Below are positions 54,970 through 64,000 of a stretch of DNA of 64,000 nucleotides, in pieces (the stretch's first letter is position 1; the number at the start of each line of letters is the position of its first letter). Below the pieces are notes generated by a model. The model did not search any database, was not told the origin of the DNA, and worked only from the letters and a program-made list of their open reading frames with translations. The position numbers were made by a program, and so were the translations under genes. The DNA comes from Blattamonas nauphoetae (Eukaryota; Preaxostyla; Oxymonadida). The DNA lies in the NCBI GenBank assembly GCA_033064195.1, contig JARBJD010000002.1:186001-250000 (forward strand), in the 5' to 3' direction.

Positions 54970-56056
54970 TTACCTTCGTGAACTCTGCTTCAACTTATTT
55001 TCCCTCTCCTGGTCCCTTCTAGACCACGTGCATGAAATGACACAATTTTGGTAGATGATACGTGATTGGATGAGTTCTAGAGCATTTTGACGAGTATCGA
55101 AGATAACATTCACCACGTTCGGTTCATATGCTATAAAAACGAGAAGAAGATAGATGACCAATAATGGCAATAATTGAACGCGAGAAAAATACCGTAGTCG
55201 CCCCTCTTTCTCTGAGGGAAACATTTGATGTACGTGAATGGTTGAAGAAGATTCTCGACAGTGTACATATCAATATCACCATCTGGAAGATTGGTCAAAC
55301 GAACCATGTAGTCATCTATAATTTGTCAAAGGAAGTAAGAGAAATGGGGAGCGATATTGGGAGAAGAGAATGAGTGGCAAACTGTCACCAAATGAAGCAT
55401 AACGAGAAACTGGTTGAGTTCCTGTTGTAGCCTGTTGTTCTGTATCGGCTGAATAAGGAATAATGTCATAAAAGAAGCATGCCAGCGAAGGAGCGTGCAT
55501 TTGGGCATTTTGCTGTGAGATGAGGTCCACCACAATTTCGGCAAACAAATGATGAAACAACGGCTTTTGGTTTGGATTGAACGGTTGGTGTGGATGTTTG
55601 AGGGGGCTAAAAACGATTTTGATGTCAGATTATGTTAAGAAAGTGAAATATGAAGACTGGTTCGAGGTATATGACTTCTCCAGGAACAGAAACCATCTCT
55701 GACTTTCCAAACTTTCGAGTAAAGGCCTATAACATAAGTAGATCGGTAGATAATGAAGTCGATATGGTGAAATCACATCTTGTGGAGATGAAGAATGACA
55801 AACAGCACGTCGTTCTGCAGCTGCCCTTGGAACCCTCTCTGTTTGAATTGTCTTTTTGAATGTTCTGATTGTCTATATGGGGGACAAAATGGGAAAAACA
55901 TCTTTGTAGTGACGAGGAACAGACAGTTTGAATATTCCTTCCTTGGACAGTCGAATGTTTGATTTTCAGAATCTCTGAGTCATCATCAAACTTTTCCTGG
56001 GAAACGATAACATCTTTATTGATGTCATCGGGGATTTCGTAGAGATCATCGTCCAT
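54970..56056 (-). CDS. EIF3G: Translation initiation factor eIF3 subunit G
   Basis: eIF3g joins the eIF3 complex on the 40S subunit and contacts mRNA during scanning. Seven exons (56056-55925, 55872-55804, 55726-55658, 55606-55483, 55448-55383, 55315-55223, 55130-54970) sum to 238 codons, all phases matching. The N-terminal TIRTFKKTIQTERVPRAAAE then FTRKFG follows the family pattern 'IVRTFRIETRKASKAVARRKNW'. A zinc knuckle CRNCGGPHLTAKCP sits mid-protein, and an RRM begins YMVRLTNLP and ends NCVISCTWS. It is shorter than human eIF3g (320 residues), mainly in linkers. One intron (55449-55482) is of GC-AG type. Confidence 0.9.
55449..55482 (-). other. GC-AG intron (34 nt) in eIF3g
   Basis: On the minus strand it starts GCATGC and ends ATTCAG. 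The start hexamer is the same as in the GC-AG intron of the neighbouring hydrolase gene. The zinc-knuckle exon and the next exon connect in phase only through it. Confidence 0.82.
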
Positions 56057-56130
56057 GGGATCTGATTTCCCATAACTTTCGAAGCCAGAAATCAGCAGGC
56101 TAACTTGTAGTTTGTGTCTGTCCTGGACGC

Positions 56131-58368
56131 ATGGACCAACTCAACTACAGTCTCGAAACTTGTGTTTCAGGTCCTTTGTTTCGTGAATACAATCGACAGG
56201 AACACTTTGACAACGACCATGAATTTGATACTCTATCTGAGCCTGATCTACGACTACCCCTAACGCTTCGACGATCTCAACGAAAGAAAATGCATCTCGA
56301 AGGTCGTTTTTCATCACTAAGTCAAACAAGTCTCCCGATAGAAGTCTCATTCTTCATTTTCACATTTCTTCCAGCATATCTCTGTTCAAGATGCGTTAGC
56401 GGGATTGTCATCGGAGAACAGTGATACATTCTCCTTTTCAGTTCGCGCACTCCGACATTTTTCAGGTTTCCCTTTTTATTCTCTCAAAGTTGTCCTCGTC
56501 AGAAAAAACTCAGTATCTTCAGGAACTTGTCACACAAAATGGAATTGAAATAATTTTTCAATGTTTGTGTAACCAACAAACGACTTCTGATATCGTAATG
56601 TCATTTTATTCTCTGACTAGTTCCAGATTCGACTCTTAGAAATCTTGCATAGAATCTGTGTGCTTCTTCACATAATTCATTTCCACAGCCTCTGATCGCA
56701 CCGAATTTGTCCGTCCTCTCCTGGAAGAGGCTATTATTCTCAAACTTCTGGATTTCACACGATCAACAAACAATCTCATCCAAGAACATGTTTGTCCACT
56801 TCTTTGCTCATGTTTGATCAGTCATGGGGGTCCCTTTCAAACATTGCGGATCAGTTCTACGATTCGACGGACTATCTGATGCGCTTTGATTTCCTTCAAA
56901 TCATTGAAGAATATTGGTCGAGACTCGACTACAAAATTGTCTGGTCAAAAAGTCATACACGGCGACTTATGTATGATTATTCAGTGTCCTCTTCGCCCAT
57001 TTGCTTCACACTCCAACTTTTTTCAACTGCAATCCCTCAAACACAAGAGGAATTATCGCAAAATGCTCTTCGCCATCTCGGACGCTTTCTAGCTGGATAC
57101 AATCAACTTCTTGTGAGGAACACGATTTCTGTCATCCATGACATCAGTTGCAAAAACCCAACATTGAGATCTATCCTAATTAGCCGCCAAATTGACTTCA
57201 TCATCGAACATGGGACCGTCCAGACGAAATCCGTCCCTGAATACCTTGTTCTCCTTGAATCTGAATGTTTTATTGACTTGTCAAAATATTTGAACTATTG
57301 TGAAGTTCTTTCTCTCCTTCGGCAGCGTGAGCGAATCTTTCAAATGCGATCAAGAGAACAGGTTCAATTGTGCACGACAAATGCATCTGCATGCTATCTA
57401 TCCGTTGCAGATTCCATAGATTCACTTCTTCATGAACTCTCACTCATTTTCAAGACATTTGCGTTGTTCTGTCGCCAGGAGAATCTGTTTTCCGAGGTTT
57501 TTTCTCTTCTCAGTCATGACTTCAGATTCTCCTCCCAACAGGCATTCTTCAAAAGACTGGAGCAACGCTTCTCCTGATCGAATTTGGGACAGGCCCCATT
57601 CACCGACAGTCTTACGAGACAGAACGCAATCTCCGCCAGCAATACGTCTCGAACACGCTGCCCGCAGAATGGCAGCATTATTTTGAACTAATCCATCCGA
57701 AGGACGACCAGAAGGACGTCACTGAGGACGAAATCACAAAAGACAAACAGTTTCTGAACAGTTTGAAGTATGTTGAAGACCCATTCTTGGCGAAGTATAC
57801 GCACAGCGAGGAGTTCTTCTCTCTGACTGTCAACTGCCTCTTCTTCCTCAGCAATGTTGTCGCTGGCACTGCGGACGAGACACAAGCTGCACTGGACCTG
57901 ACATTTAGTTCATCCGACAACCCACAGCAAGCATTTATCAGAAACATGCTGGTCATTTCGCGATGGCCCTCCATCAGCATTCAACTCGAAGTTGCGTGGG
58001 TCTTTCATGGATTCTTGGGTGGAACAGAGGAACAACTCCGATTTCTCATTCAGAACAATGTTCTTCCAGTTCTCTTCACTCTGTTCACTGACGACCACCT
58101 CAAAAAACTCCGATTTGGACAACTCCTCTCCGATCTGACTCTCGTTCTTGTTCAGTTTTGGGTGAAGTGGCACGTTCTCCACCCATCCCCGGATGACGCT
58201 CTTGTGAACCTCCCTCAACAACTGTCTGAAGTTAATTCCATTGACATTCTGAATCGCTATCGAAACTTGCAGTCGCAAAAAACTCGCCGGAAGGCAGAGG
58301 CCGCAATCGCAACGATTCAGCAGAGCCATTCACACATCACTCAGGACCCTGGAAACAAACCACCTTGA
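56131..58368 (+). CDS. Importin alpha-like protein, divergent second copy
   Basis: ATG at 56131. The first exon has an acidic start and then LTLRRSQRKKMHLEGR, which aligns with the IBB box of importin alpha. The next exon (after GTCTCA...TTCCAG) has HISVQDALAGLSSENSD, matching the start of the first armadillo repeat. Later exons carry typical repeats: FSLTVNCLFFLSNVVAGTAD and IQLEVAWVFHGFLGGTEEQL, the second like 'IQFEAAWALTNIASGTSEQT' but with Asn and Ala changed. At least four short introns are needed, including one near 57470-57540; junctions are approximate. Loss of several Asn/Trp positions suggests altered cargo binding. It starts about 75 bp from the divergent eIF3g gene. Confidence 0.68.
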
Positions 58369-58466
58369 TTCAACAGGTTACCCCAAAGACTTTTGAACGA
58401 AATGACTTCTGAAAAGTTAAGCAAGAACCTTCTGATCCATTTCAAATGATCGGTTGCATCGCTTTT

Positions 58467-60207
58467 TCAAGTTCCCCTTTTTGGTGAATGAAACGAAGAC
58501 TGCATTGTGTCGAATCCAAGATGGAAAAAGGCTGTCCTCATCAGTGTGTTCTCATTCATCACTTCTTCGGCGATAGTCCGAACCCTTTGGACAAGGTTAT
58601 CTTTTTCTCGAAGCTGTCGCTGGAGATTGGTCGTTTGTGTCACTTTCTCCAGACACTCAGAGAGTTTGGTTTGGAGTTGTGAGTTTTTCTGTTGAAGAGT
58701 GTCCAGTTCGGCTTGGATTGAACCTCGCTCGGATTCAAGATCACTGATTTTGGATTCGAGAAGACGTTTTGTCTCTGTGAGATTCTGCAAGTTTCTCTCC
58801 TCTTCACTGTCGTCCACAATGATCCGCTTCATCACGTCTCCAACTTGATCCTGAAGCATGTCACATGTTTCCCTTAACTTGTCTCGTTCTTCGATGAGAG
58901 ATTGGTTTTGTCTGTTCGCATTCTCAAGAGACTGAGCCAGTGATTCCTGAGCACGTTCAGCCTCAATCGCACGCGTCTCCGCATTCACCTTCTCCTTCGT
59001 GTGCGACCGAAGTGTCATTTCAACTTGTTCCATCCGACTTTGATGCAGCTGAAGCTGCCCACTGATATCAACGATCTTCATCTCAGCGTCTTGACGACGC
59101 TCCTTTTCATCTTTCAGTTGTTTCTGGAGACTTTGAATCCGTTCAGCCAACTTGAGGAGATCAGACGCTTGCTTTGCCTGGTTGGTCTTCGATCCGGGCG
59201 GAGGAGGTGTGGTTGACCCATCCCGCCCTCTTTCAGTTTCAGAGGAAGTGATGTCCTTTGTGTCGAGCTTGAGAAGATTCTCTTTTTCACGAATGTCATT
59301 CTGCTTGCGAAGGGCCGTGAGCTCAGCTTGAGTGGCGGTGAGGGTTTTCTCCATGCTTGCAAGTTTGAAGCCAGTTTCACGTGTCTCCGCTTCGGCTTTG
59401 ACAAGCATCTCGGTGAGTTCATCTGCACGTTGACGAGCCCGTTTGATTGCTTGCTGCTCAGCCTTCCTTTCGTTTTCCCGTTGTTTGTCCACAAAGGAGG
59501 CTTGTGTTTGATCAAACTGTTCTGGATCTCCACCCGTTGTTTGAAGCAGAAATTGAGTGTTCGCATCAGAGAGGCGATCTCTTTCTTCGCACGCAATCCT
59601 CAAATCTTCTTCAGCAGACAGGAGTTTTGCTCGGAGACCACCGTTCTCTGAACTGATCAACTCCTTTTCCTCAGTCAGATTCTGAATATCGGCCTGAAGT
59701 CGAGAATTTTGCGATTGGCAGTCAGACAACCGCAAACGAAGGAAATCTGTTGTGTCCATTGACGATTGGACACCAGGAACCGATCGAGCACCTGAAATCG
59801 ATGGAGGTGAACGGAGGAGGGTGACCGGGGATTGTGAGAGAGAAGCAGTTGCATCATCTCTTGGAACAGGGTCATCATAGGCGGTTTGTGGTTGTGGATA
59901 AAACTGAAAATTCGCTATGAAAGAGTTAATAGACCTTCTGAATGATCGTGGCAAATATCTCGCGTTTTTGCACTCCATCATCTCCGGTACATATCTGATT
60001 TATCGCCTGAAAACAATCATTTCCAATAGACCCACTTATACAACTGAGAGCGACAATTAATTCGAGGAGAAAGATTGAAGTTTGTTCGGTCAATTGACAC
60101 TAAATAAGAAATGTAATGAAGATAAAATCCAACCTGAAGAAGATCGGTAGCAAATTGTTGATAAATCACATTGCGAATTGCATCTAACGAGTTTGTGTCT
60201 TGGAGAG
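58467..60207 (-). CDS. Coiled-coil protein, 5' end unresolved
   Basis: Exons 60207-60134, 60099-59935 and 59903-58467 join in phase; one or more further 5' exons (60210-60400) probably exist but no start fits. The N-terminal helices, LQDTNSLDAIRNVIYQQFATDLLQ and a following hydrophobic helix, resemble the LisH-like start of centrosomal proteins of the FOP/OFD1 type, but only loosely. From about residue 140 to the end (59750-58500) the protein is heptad-rich coiled coil (Glu/Lys/Gln/Leu), broken once by a Thr/Pro segment. It ends with an 'MRTAFFHLGFD' helix. A cytoskeletal or basal-body role is possible; function unknown. Confidence 0.68.
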
Positions 60208-60602
60208 CTGATTCAAGATTTGAGTGCAGATGGGTGAGACTTACTTGGAGGACCTTGCTCTCATTGTGATGCTGGTTCCGAGGAAACGACTCAAATGGTG
60301 ACGCTCTATTCGAAAGAATATCAAATGAAGAAGGATAAAGACAGTAAAGTCAGCATCATTGAGAAGAACTGTCCATCAAGTAAATCGTTTATAGATTCAA
60401 CATTCTTTGTTGAGAATGGAAGTGAATTGATCCATTCAATCAGAATCACTTCGTTTTTCATGTATTGAGTTTGTACCTCAATGAAAACCGCTTTCTTCAG
60501 ACTTCGCCGAATGTTGGTTTTCAGAGAAAAGAACTATCCTGCACATCAGATTTCATTCAAATGTGGCAAAAACCAACATTATTTCATGAAGTGAGGGCAT
60601 GC

Positions 60603-61754
60603 TTATTGAAGCTTGGCCGTGTTGATGTTCCATGTCCTGATGAAGCCATCAGCATATCCAGCGTAGATATGTGATCCATCAACAGCAAAACAAACAGAGG
60701 TGCACTTTGGAGTCTTCTTGATGAGGACAGCATCAGCGTTCTCTTCAACACCGTCCATGAGATCAGCTTGGGTCAATTTCAGGTCGGCAAGGAGAGACTT
60801 CTTGGAGAAGTCGAAGACCTTGAGTCCACCATCAGCGGCGCAAGCAAGAATCTGGTCGTTGGGTGAGAAGGCGAGTTGGTTGATGTTGTCGTTGGTTGGG
60901 AGGGTGAACATGTGTTGGCCTTCCTTGATGTTGTTGAGGATGATTGTGCCGTCGTGGCCACCAGAGGCAACAACACTGCTATCAGCAGAGATAGCAAGAG
61001 TGTTGACAAAGCCAGTGTGACCAGTCATAGCATACAATGGTTGGAATGTGTTGCGATCCCAAACACGAACGAAACGGTCATATCCACAGGACACAATAGG
61101 ACTGTTGTCGTCAGTCAGACCGAAACGGACGCAGGTAACCCACTCTTGGAAAGCTGGAGTGGTGTATTTGCATTCGCCATGGATGTTCCAGAGCTTGATG
61201 GTGTTGTCGCGACTGGAGGAGATAATCTGACGGTTGTTGCGGGAAAGGGAAACAGAGAGAACGTCCTTGGTGTGACCGTTGAAGCTGGCGATGGTCTTTT
61301 GCTGAGCAAGGTCCCAGAGCCTCAGGGTCTTATCCCAAGAAGCGGTGATGGCGTAGTTTCCGTTGGATGAGAGGCACATATCTTGGATGAAATGGTTGTG
61401 TCCGGTCATGGTGCGAAAGGGAATCATGTAGTCTTGACTGTCTGGAGCGTTCACATTCCAGATGCACACCTTCTTATCTAAATGACGAAAATATCAGGAA
61501 AATGAACGAATATGAAGGAAAAAATGTAACAAAAGAAAAGGTAACATAGACATAAATCAGAAAGTTGTTTTGATGAATGGATTGAGTCAGAATTAAGAGA
61601 AAAAATGAACAAAATGTTTTGGGTGAAACATCTGGATAAACATACCGCGAGAGGCAGAGATAGCGAGATTTCCGGCGGTGCAGATAGATGTAACCCAATC
61701 TCCGTGGTTTTTGAAAGCGCCACGTGATGTAAAGCTGTCTGAAGCAGTTGCCAT
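60603..61754 (-). CDS. RACK1: RACK1, ribosome-associated WD40 scaffold
   Basis: RACK1 sits on the 40S head and links signalling kinases to translation. Exons 61754-61646 and 61477-60603 sum to 328 codons, 327 residues. Seven WD40 blades are visible: GAFKNHGDWVTSIC, FRTMTGHNHFIQDMC with ASWDKTLRLWD, FNGHTKDVLSV with SSRDNTIKLWN, EWVTCVRF with GYDRFVRVWD, MTGHTGFVNTLAIS with GGHDGTIIL, NINQLAFSPN, and a final blade after a loop, ending with TWNIN. The single intron (61478-61645, 168 nt, donor GTATGT) is the longest I resolved. I looked for a snoRNA in it and found no convincing C and D boxes in the sense strand. Confidence 0.96.
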
Positions 61755-61929
61755 TGTTGGTTACTTATTTAGGAGTTCAAGATTTGCATGACCGATCCTT
61801 AATACGTACCTTTGTATTTGCTTCTCGATTGTGCAACAGAGAGAGAATAAAAACGAAGAATAACATGGAAGAGGATAACATTAATATAACAAAAAACTAC
61901 AGAGAATGCATATTGCCCCAGGATTGAAC

Positions 61930-63321
61930 TCACATCCGTCCTTGAGGCTGCATTGCTTGTGAAGTATATTGGAGAACAGATCCATGAGGAGGTGGGACAG
62001 CAGATGGTCCTTGATAATGATTTTGTTGTTGTGAAAGCGAAGACGGATATGCTTGGGTCTGGTACGGTGGAATGAATTGTTGAGGTGGATATTGCTGCGG
62101 TTGGTATGGATGTGGTTGCGAATACATTGGAGGTTGTTGTGGGGGGTACTGTGGTGCACCCATTTGATTTGGATATTGAGGGATTGCAGGAAGCTGAGCG
62201 TTTTGTGTTGGATAAATCATTGGGCGAACTGGCGCCTGGCCTGGTTGATAAAATTGTTGAGGTAGCAAGTGCCTGGGTGGCCCCACATATTGCTGAGTTG
62301 GGGGAGGGGGATAGCTTGGGATATTTGGCCCTGGGAGATAGCCCTGTGGCGGAAGACCGTAGTTTTGTGGTGGAGCAGTATGAGATGATGTGGCGATTGT
62401 AGGTGGCGGAAATTGAGGTTGAGGTTGAGTACGTTGAATCTGGGTGGGTGGCGTTTGGATATATGACGGTTTGACGATTTGTTTGATTCCACCCAGTTGG
62501 AGAGTCTCCCCAATTCTCAAGGCTTCTTTTTGTTGGACGGGAGTCTCAAAAGTGAGATAAACAACCTGGTTGTTCTCATTGTATCTATCTACAACATGGC
62601 GGAAGAGGGTGATGTGTAGATTTGGGAAGGCTTCCCGAATCTGTCGTTCAGTGATGTGTTTTGAAACATTAGTCATTATAATTGTAAGATCAGAAAATGG
62701 TTTTTCGGCTGGGTGTGATTCCTGGTTGGTATTTGGTTGGGGCCCAGTCTCCTTGAGAAATGCTGGTTTTGCCTTGATCTGGACATTCCTCAGCGCCAGA
62801 TTTTTTGTCCGGTTGAGAGCTTCAACTTGGCTTTCATGATTGGCAAATGTGACGTAAACGACAATTGATTCAGGGTTGAATTTATCTTGAGTGTGGATAT
62901 AACGAGTTATCGGGAGATTCGCGAAAGGAAGAGTGATTTCTGTTTCAGGACAGACTCTGGGAACATTCGTCATCATAATTGTGACCGGAGAAAGTGGCTT
63001 GGAGGGAGTTGAAGGTTGATTCCGAGGTTGTCGATTAGAATATCTGATGTGGTTCTTCGAAGGAGGAGCCTGAGTTGTTGTCTGAGGAATTGTTTGAATG
63101 GGAGGCAAAGACTCTTTTGGGGGAGGGTCTGCAATGAATTTGGAGTTGCTGAGATATGAAGCAGAAACAAATCCTTCCTGATTTGTATTTAGATTCCGAA
63201 CTCTGATCCATCCTGATTCTGTTTCTGGTTCTAGAAGTTGAACCACTGCTCCCTCCGCAGCACTAATGGCTCCTGTAAATCCATCTGACTTAAACTCATA
63301 GATGACAGTCGCTTTATTCAT
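61930..63321 (-). CDS. SH3 domain plus two RRM-like domains and a Pro/Gln-rich tail
   Basis: ATG at 63321; 463 residues, no intron. Residues 4-56 form an SH3 domain: ATVIYEF (ALYDY position), GWIRVRN (conserved Trp) and EGFVSASYL (the G-x-V-x-x-x-Y end). Residues about 112-190 and 205-285 are two RRM-like folds: each starts with TIMMTNVP or TIIMTNVS and contains a strand VVYVTFAN or VVYLTFET at the RNP1 position, preceded by IREAFPNLHI-type helices. The RNP1 aromatics are partly lost. The remaining 180 residues are Pro/Gln/Tyr-rich, prion-like. It probably links RNA to Pro-rich partners; no precise homolog is known to me. Confidence 0.72.
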   Translation of the reverse strand: MNKATVIYEFKSDGFTGAISAAEGAVVQLLEPETESGWIRVRNLNTNQEGFVSASYLSNSKFIADPPPKESLPPIQTIPQTTTQAPPSKNHIRYSNRQPRNQPSTPSKPLSPVTIMMTNVPRVCPETEITLPFANLPITRYIHTQDKFNPESIVVYVTFANHESQVEALNRTKNLALRNVQIKAKPAFLKETGPQPNTNQESHPAEKPFSDLTIIMTNVSKHITERQIREAFPNLHITLFRHVVDRYNENNQVVYLTFETPVQQKEALRIGETLQLGGIKQIVKPSYIQTPPTQIQRTQPQPQFPPPTIATSSHTAPPQNYGLPPQGYLPGPNIPSYPPPPTQQYVGPPRHLLPQQFYQPGQAPVRPMIYPTQNAQLPAIPQYPNQMGAPQYPPQQPPMYSQPHPYQPQQYPPQQFIPPYQTQAYPSSLSQQQNHYQGPSAVPPPHGSVLQYTSQAMQPQGRM

Positions 63322-64000
63322 CAAGGTCTGTCTGGATCAAACCATGGATCGCAATTTTTCAGAGGATTTCAGTTGATCTTCATGCATCACGGGAAGCCAA
63401 AAAAACAAAAGGGCTGAAAACTATACCTGTGTGACAGAGTTTTTTTGGATGTCAAAATGTCAATATTTATTGTCTATGGGAATTGATCACAACATGATCT
63501 TGTCAAGCTCTAGGATTGTGCCCTGGGTAGTTTGAAACATGTTGAAATCTCATTTTCCTTCGATTTGGAAAGCCATTCCGGTAGAGACTGATGCGGTAGC
63601 GCATGATGAAAAATTCAAAACAACACTGTAATGATGATGAAATGTGATTTTAAAACTCCTGATTTGGATCAAACAATGTCAAAAAAGACAGAATAAGACC
63701 GTGTGTCGAGATATATCCCAAAGAAGATGCCGAAAAGCAGGTTGATGATTGCATCGTGTGACAGGCGGATCGAGACTGAAGGGACAAGAGAGATGGTAGG
63801 ATTGGATCACGACAATCGCTGTGACATCATTGAAGAGTCGAGATCGGTTCACTGAGTCATGTGAAGCAAAAATCAACGTCGTCATGGTGAGGAGGGGAGA
63901 TGTGGACTATAAACATAATGAATGATGAAAGAATGTGAAATACAACTGAACAAGCAGGAATTTGGTTTGAATTTCTCTTTGCTTGCATATATCACTGGTT
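63322..64000. other. Right-edge region without a convincing gene
   Basis: About 680 bp. A minus-strand ATG frame of 68 codons (63885-63679) could be the end of a gene entering from the right; an acceptor-like TTTATAG lies just upstream (about 63913), but composition is unremarkable. No RNA gene or repeat was recognised. Confidence 0.35.

Noticed and set aside
61478-61645. snoRNA in the RACK1 intron (as in vertebrates)
   Set aside because: No paired C and D boxes with terminal stem in the sense strand; a TGATGAA occurs only on the opposite strand.

Overview
The window is nuclear DNA of a eukaryotic protist. The genes are densely packed on both strands. Most are interrupted by very short GT-AG introns (about 27-100 nt, one of 168 nt), and the genetic code is standard, with TAA, TAG and TGA all closing well-supported genes. 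Flagellum-associated genes (a DNAJB13/RSP16-like protein, an MSP-like protein) and the general style suggest a flagellate. An anaerobic metamonad such as an oxymonad is my best guess, but that is inference only; nothing here proves the taxon. No prokaryotic, viral or organellar segment was seen. For fourteen spliced genes I rebuilt every exon, and the exon lengths add up to a whole number of codons.

Layout. 1-3.8 kb: 5' part of a large unknown protein (minus strand) that runs off the left edge. 3.8-13.2 kb: a weak ORF, a PI31-like proteasome regulator, a U-box-like protein, an MSP-like/RRM-like protein and a PDK1-type kinase. 13.3-14.5 kb: a small basic-protein gene interrupted by a 476-bp element with terminal inverted repeats. 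14.7-18.5 kb: fibrillarin, RPS26 and a WDR55-like protein. 18.5-29.8 kb: a STRIP (STRIPAK) protein, a URI-like prefoldin, a DENN protein, a HORMA-like protein and RFT1. 30.4-43.8 kb: an ABCC transporter, a PB1 protein, SmE, glycogen phosphorylase, a DNAJB13-like protein and importin-alpha. 43.9-54.8 kb: TOR kinase and a BEM46-type hydrolase. 54.9-63.3 kb: eIF3g, a second divergent importin-alpha, a coiled-coil protein, RACK1 and an SH3-RRM-RRM protein. The last 0.7 kb has no convincing gene.

Functional themes. Growth signalling and translation are heavily represented (PDK1, TOR, STRIP, RACK1, eIF3g, RPS26, fibrillarin, URI), together with carbohydrate reserve use (glycogen phosphorylase), nuclear import, N-glycosylation (RFT1) and proteasome regulation. 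This is ordinary eukaryotic gene scatter, not an operon.

The most unusual items are: the TIR element inserted in a coding exon, whose removal restores an open frame only if the target duplication is 3 bp; two GC-AG introns in adjacent genes sharing the 5' hexamer GCATGC; 10-nt and 20-nt coding exons; several frame-neutral, stop-free mini-introns; and unusual domain combinations (SH3 with two RRM, MSP-like with RRM-like, PB1 with a His/Gly/Pro tail).
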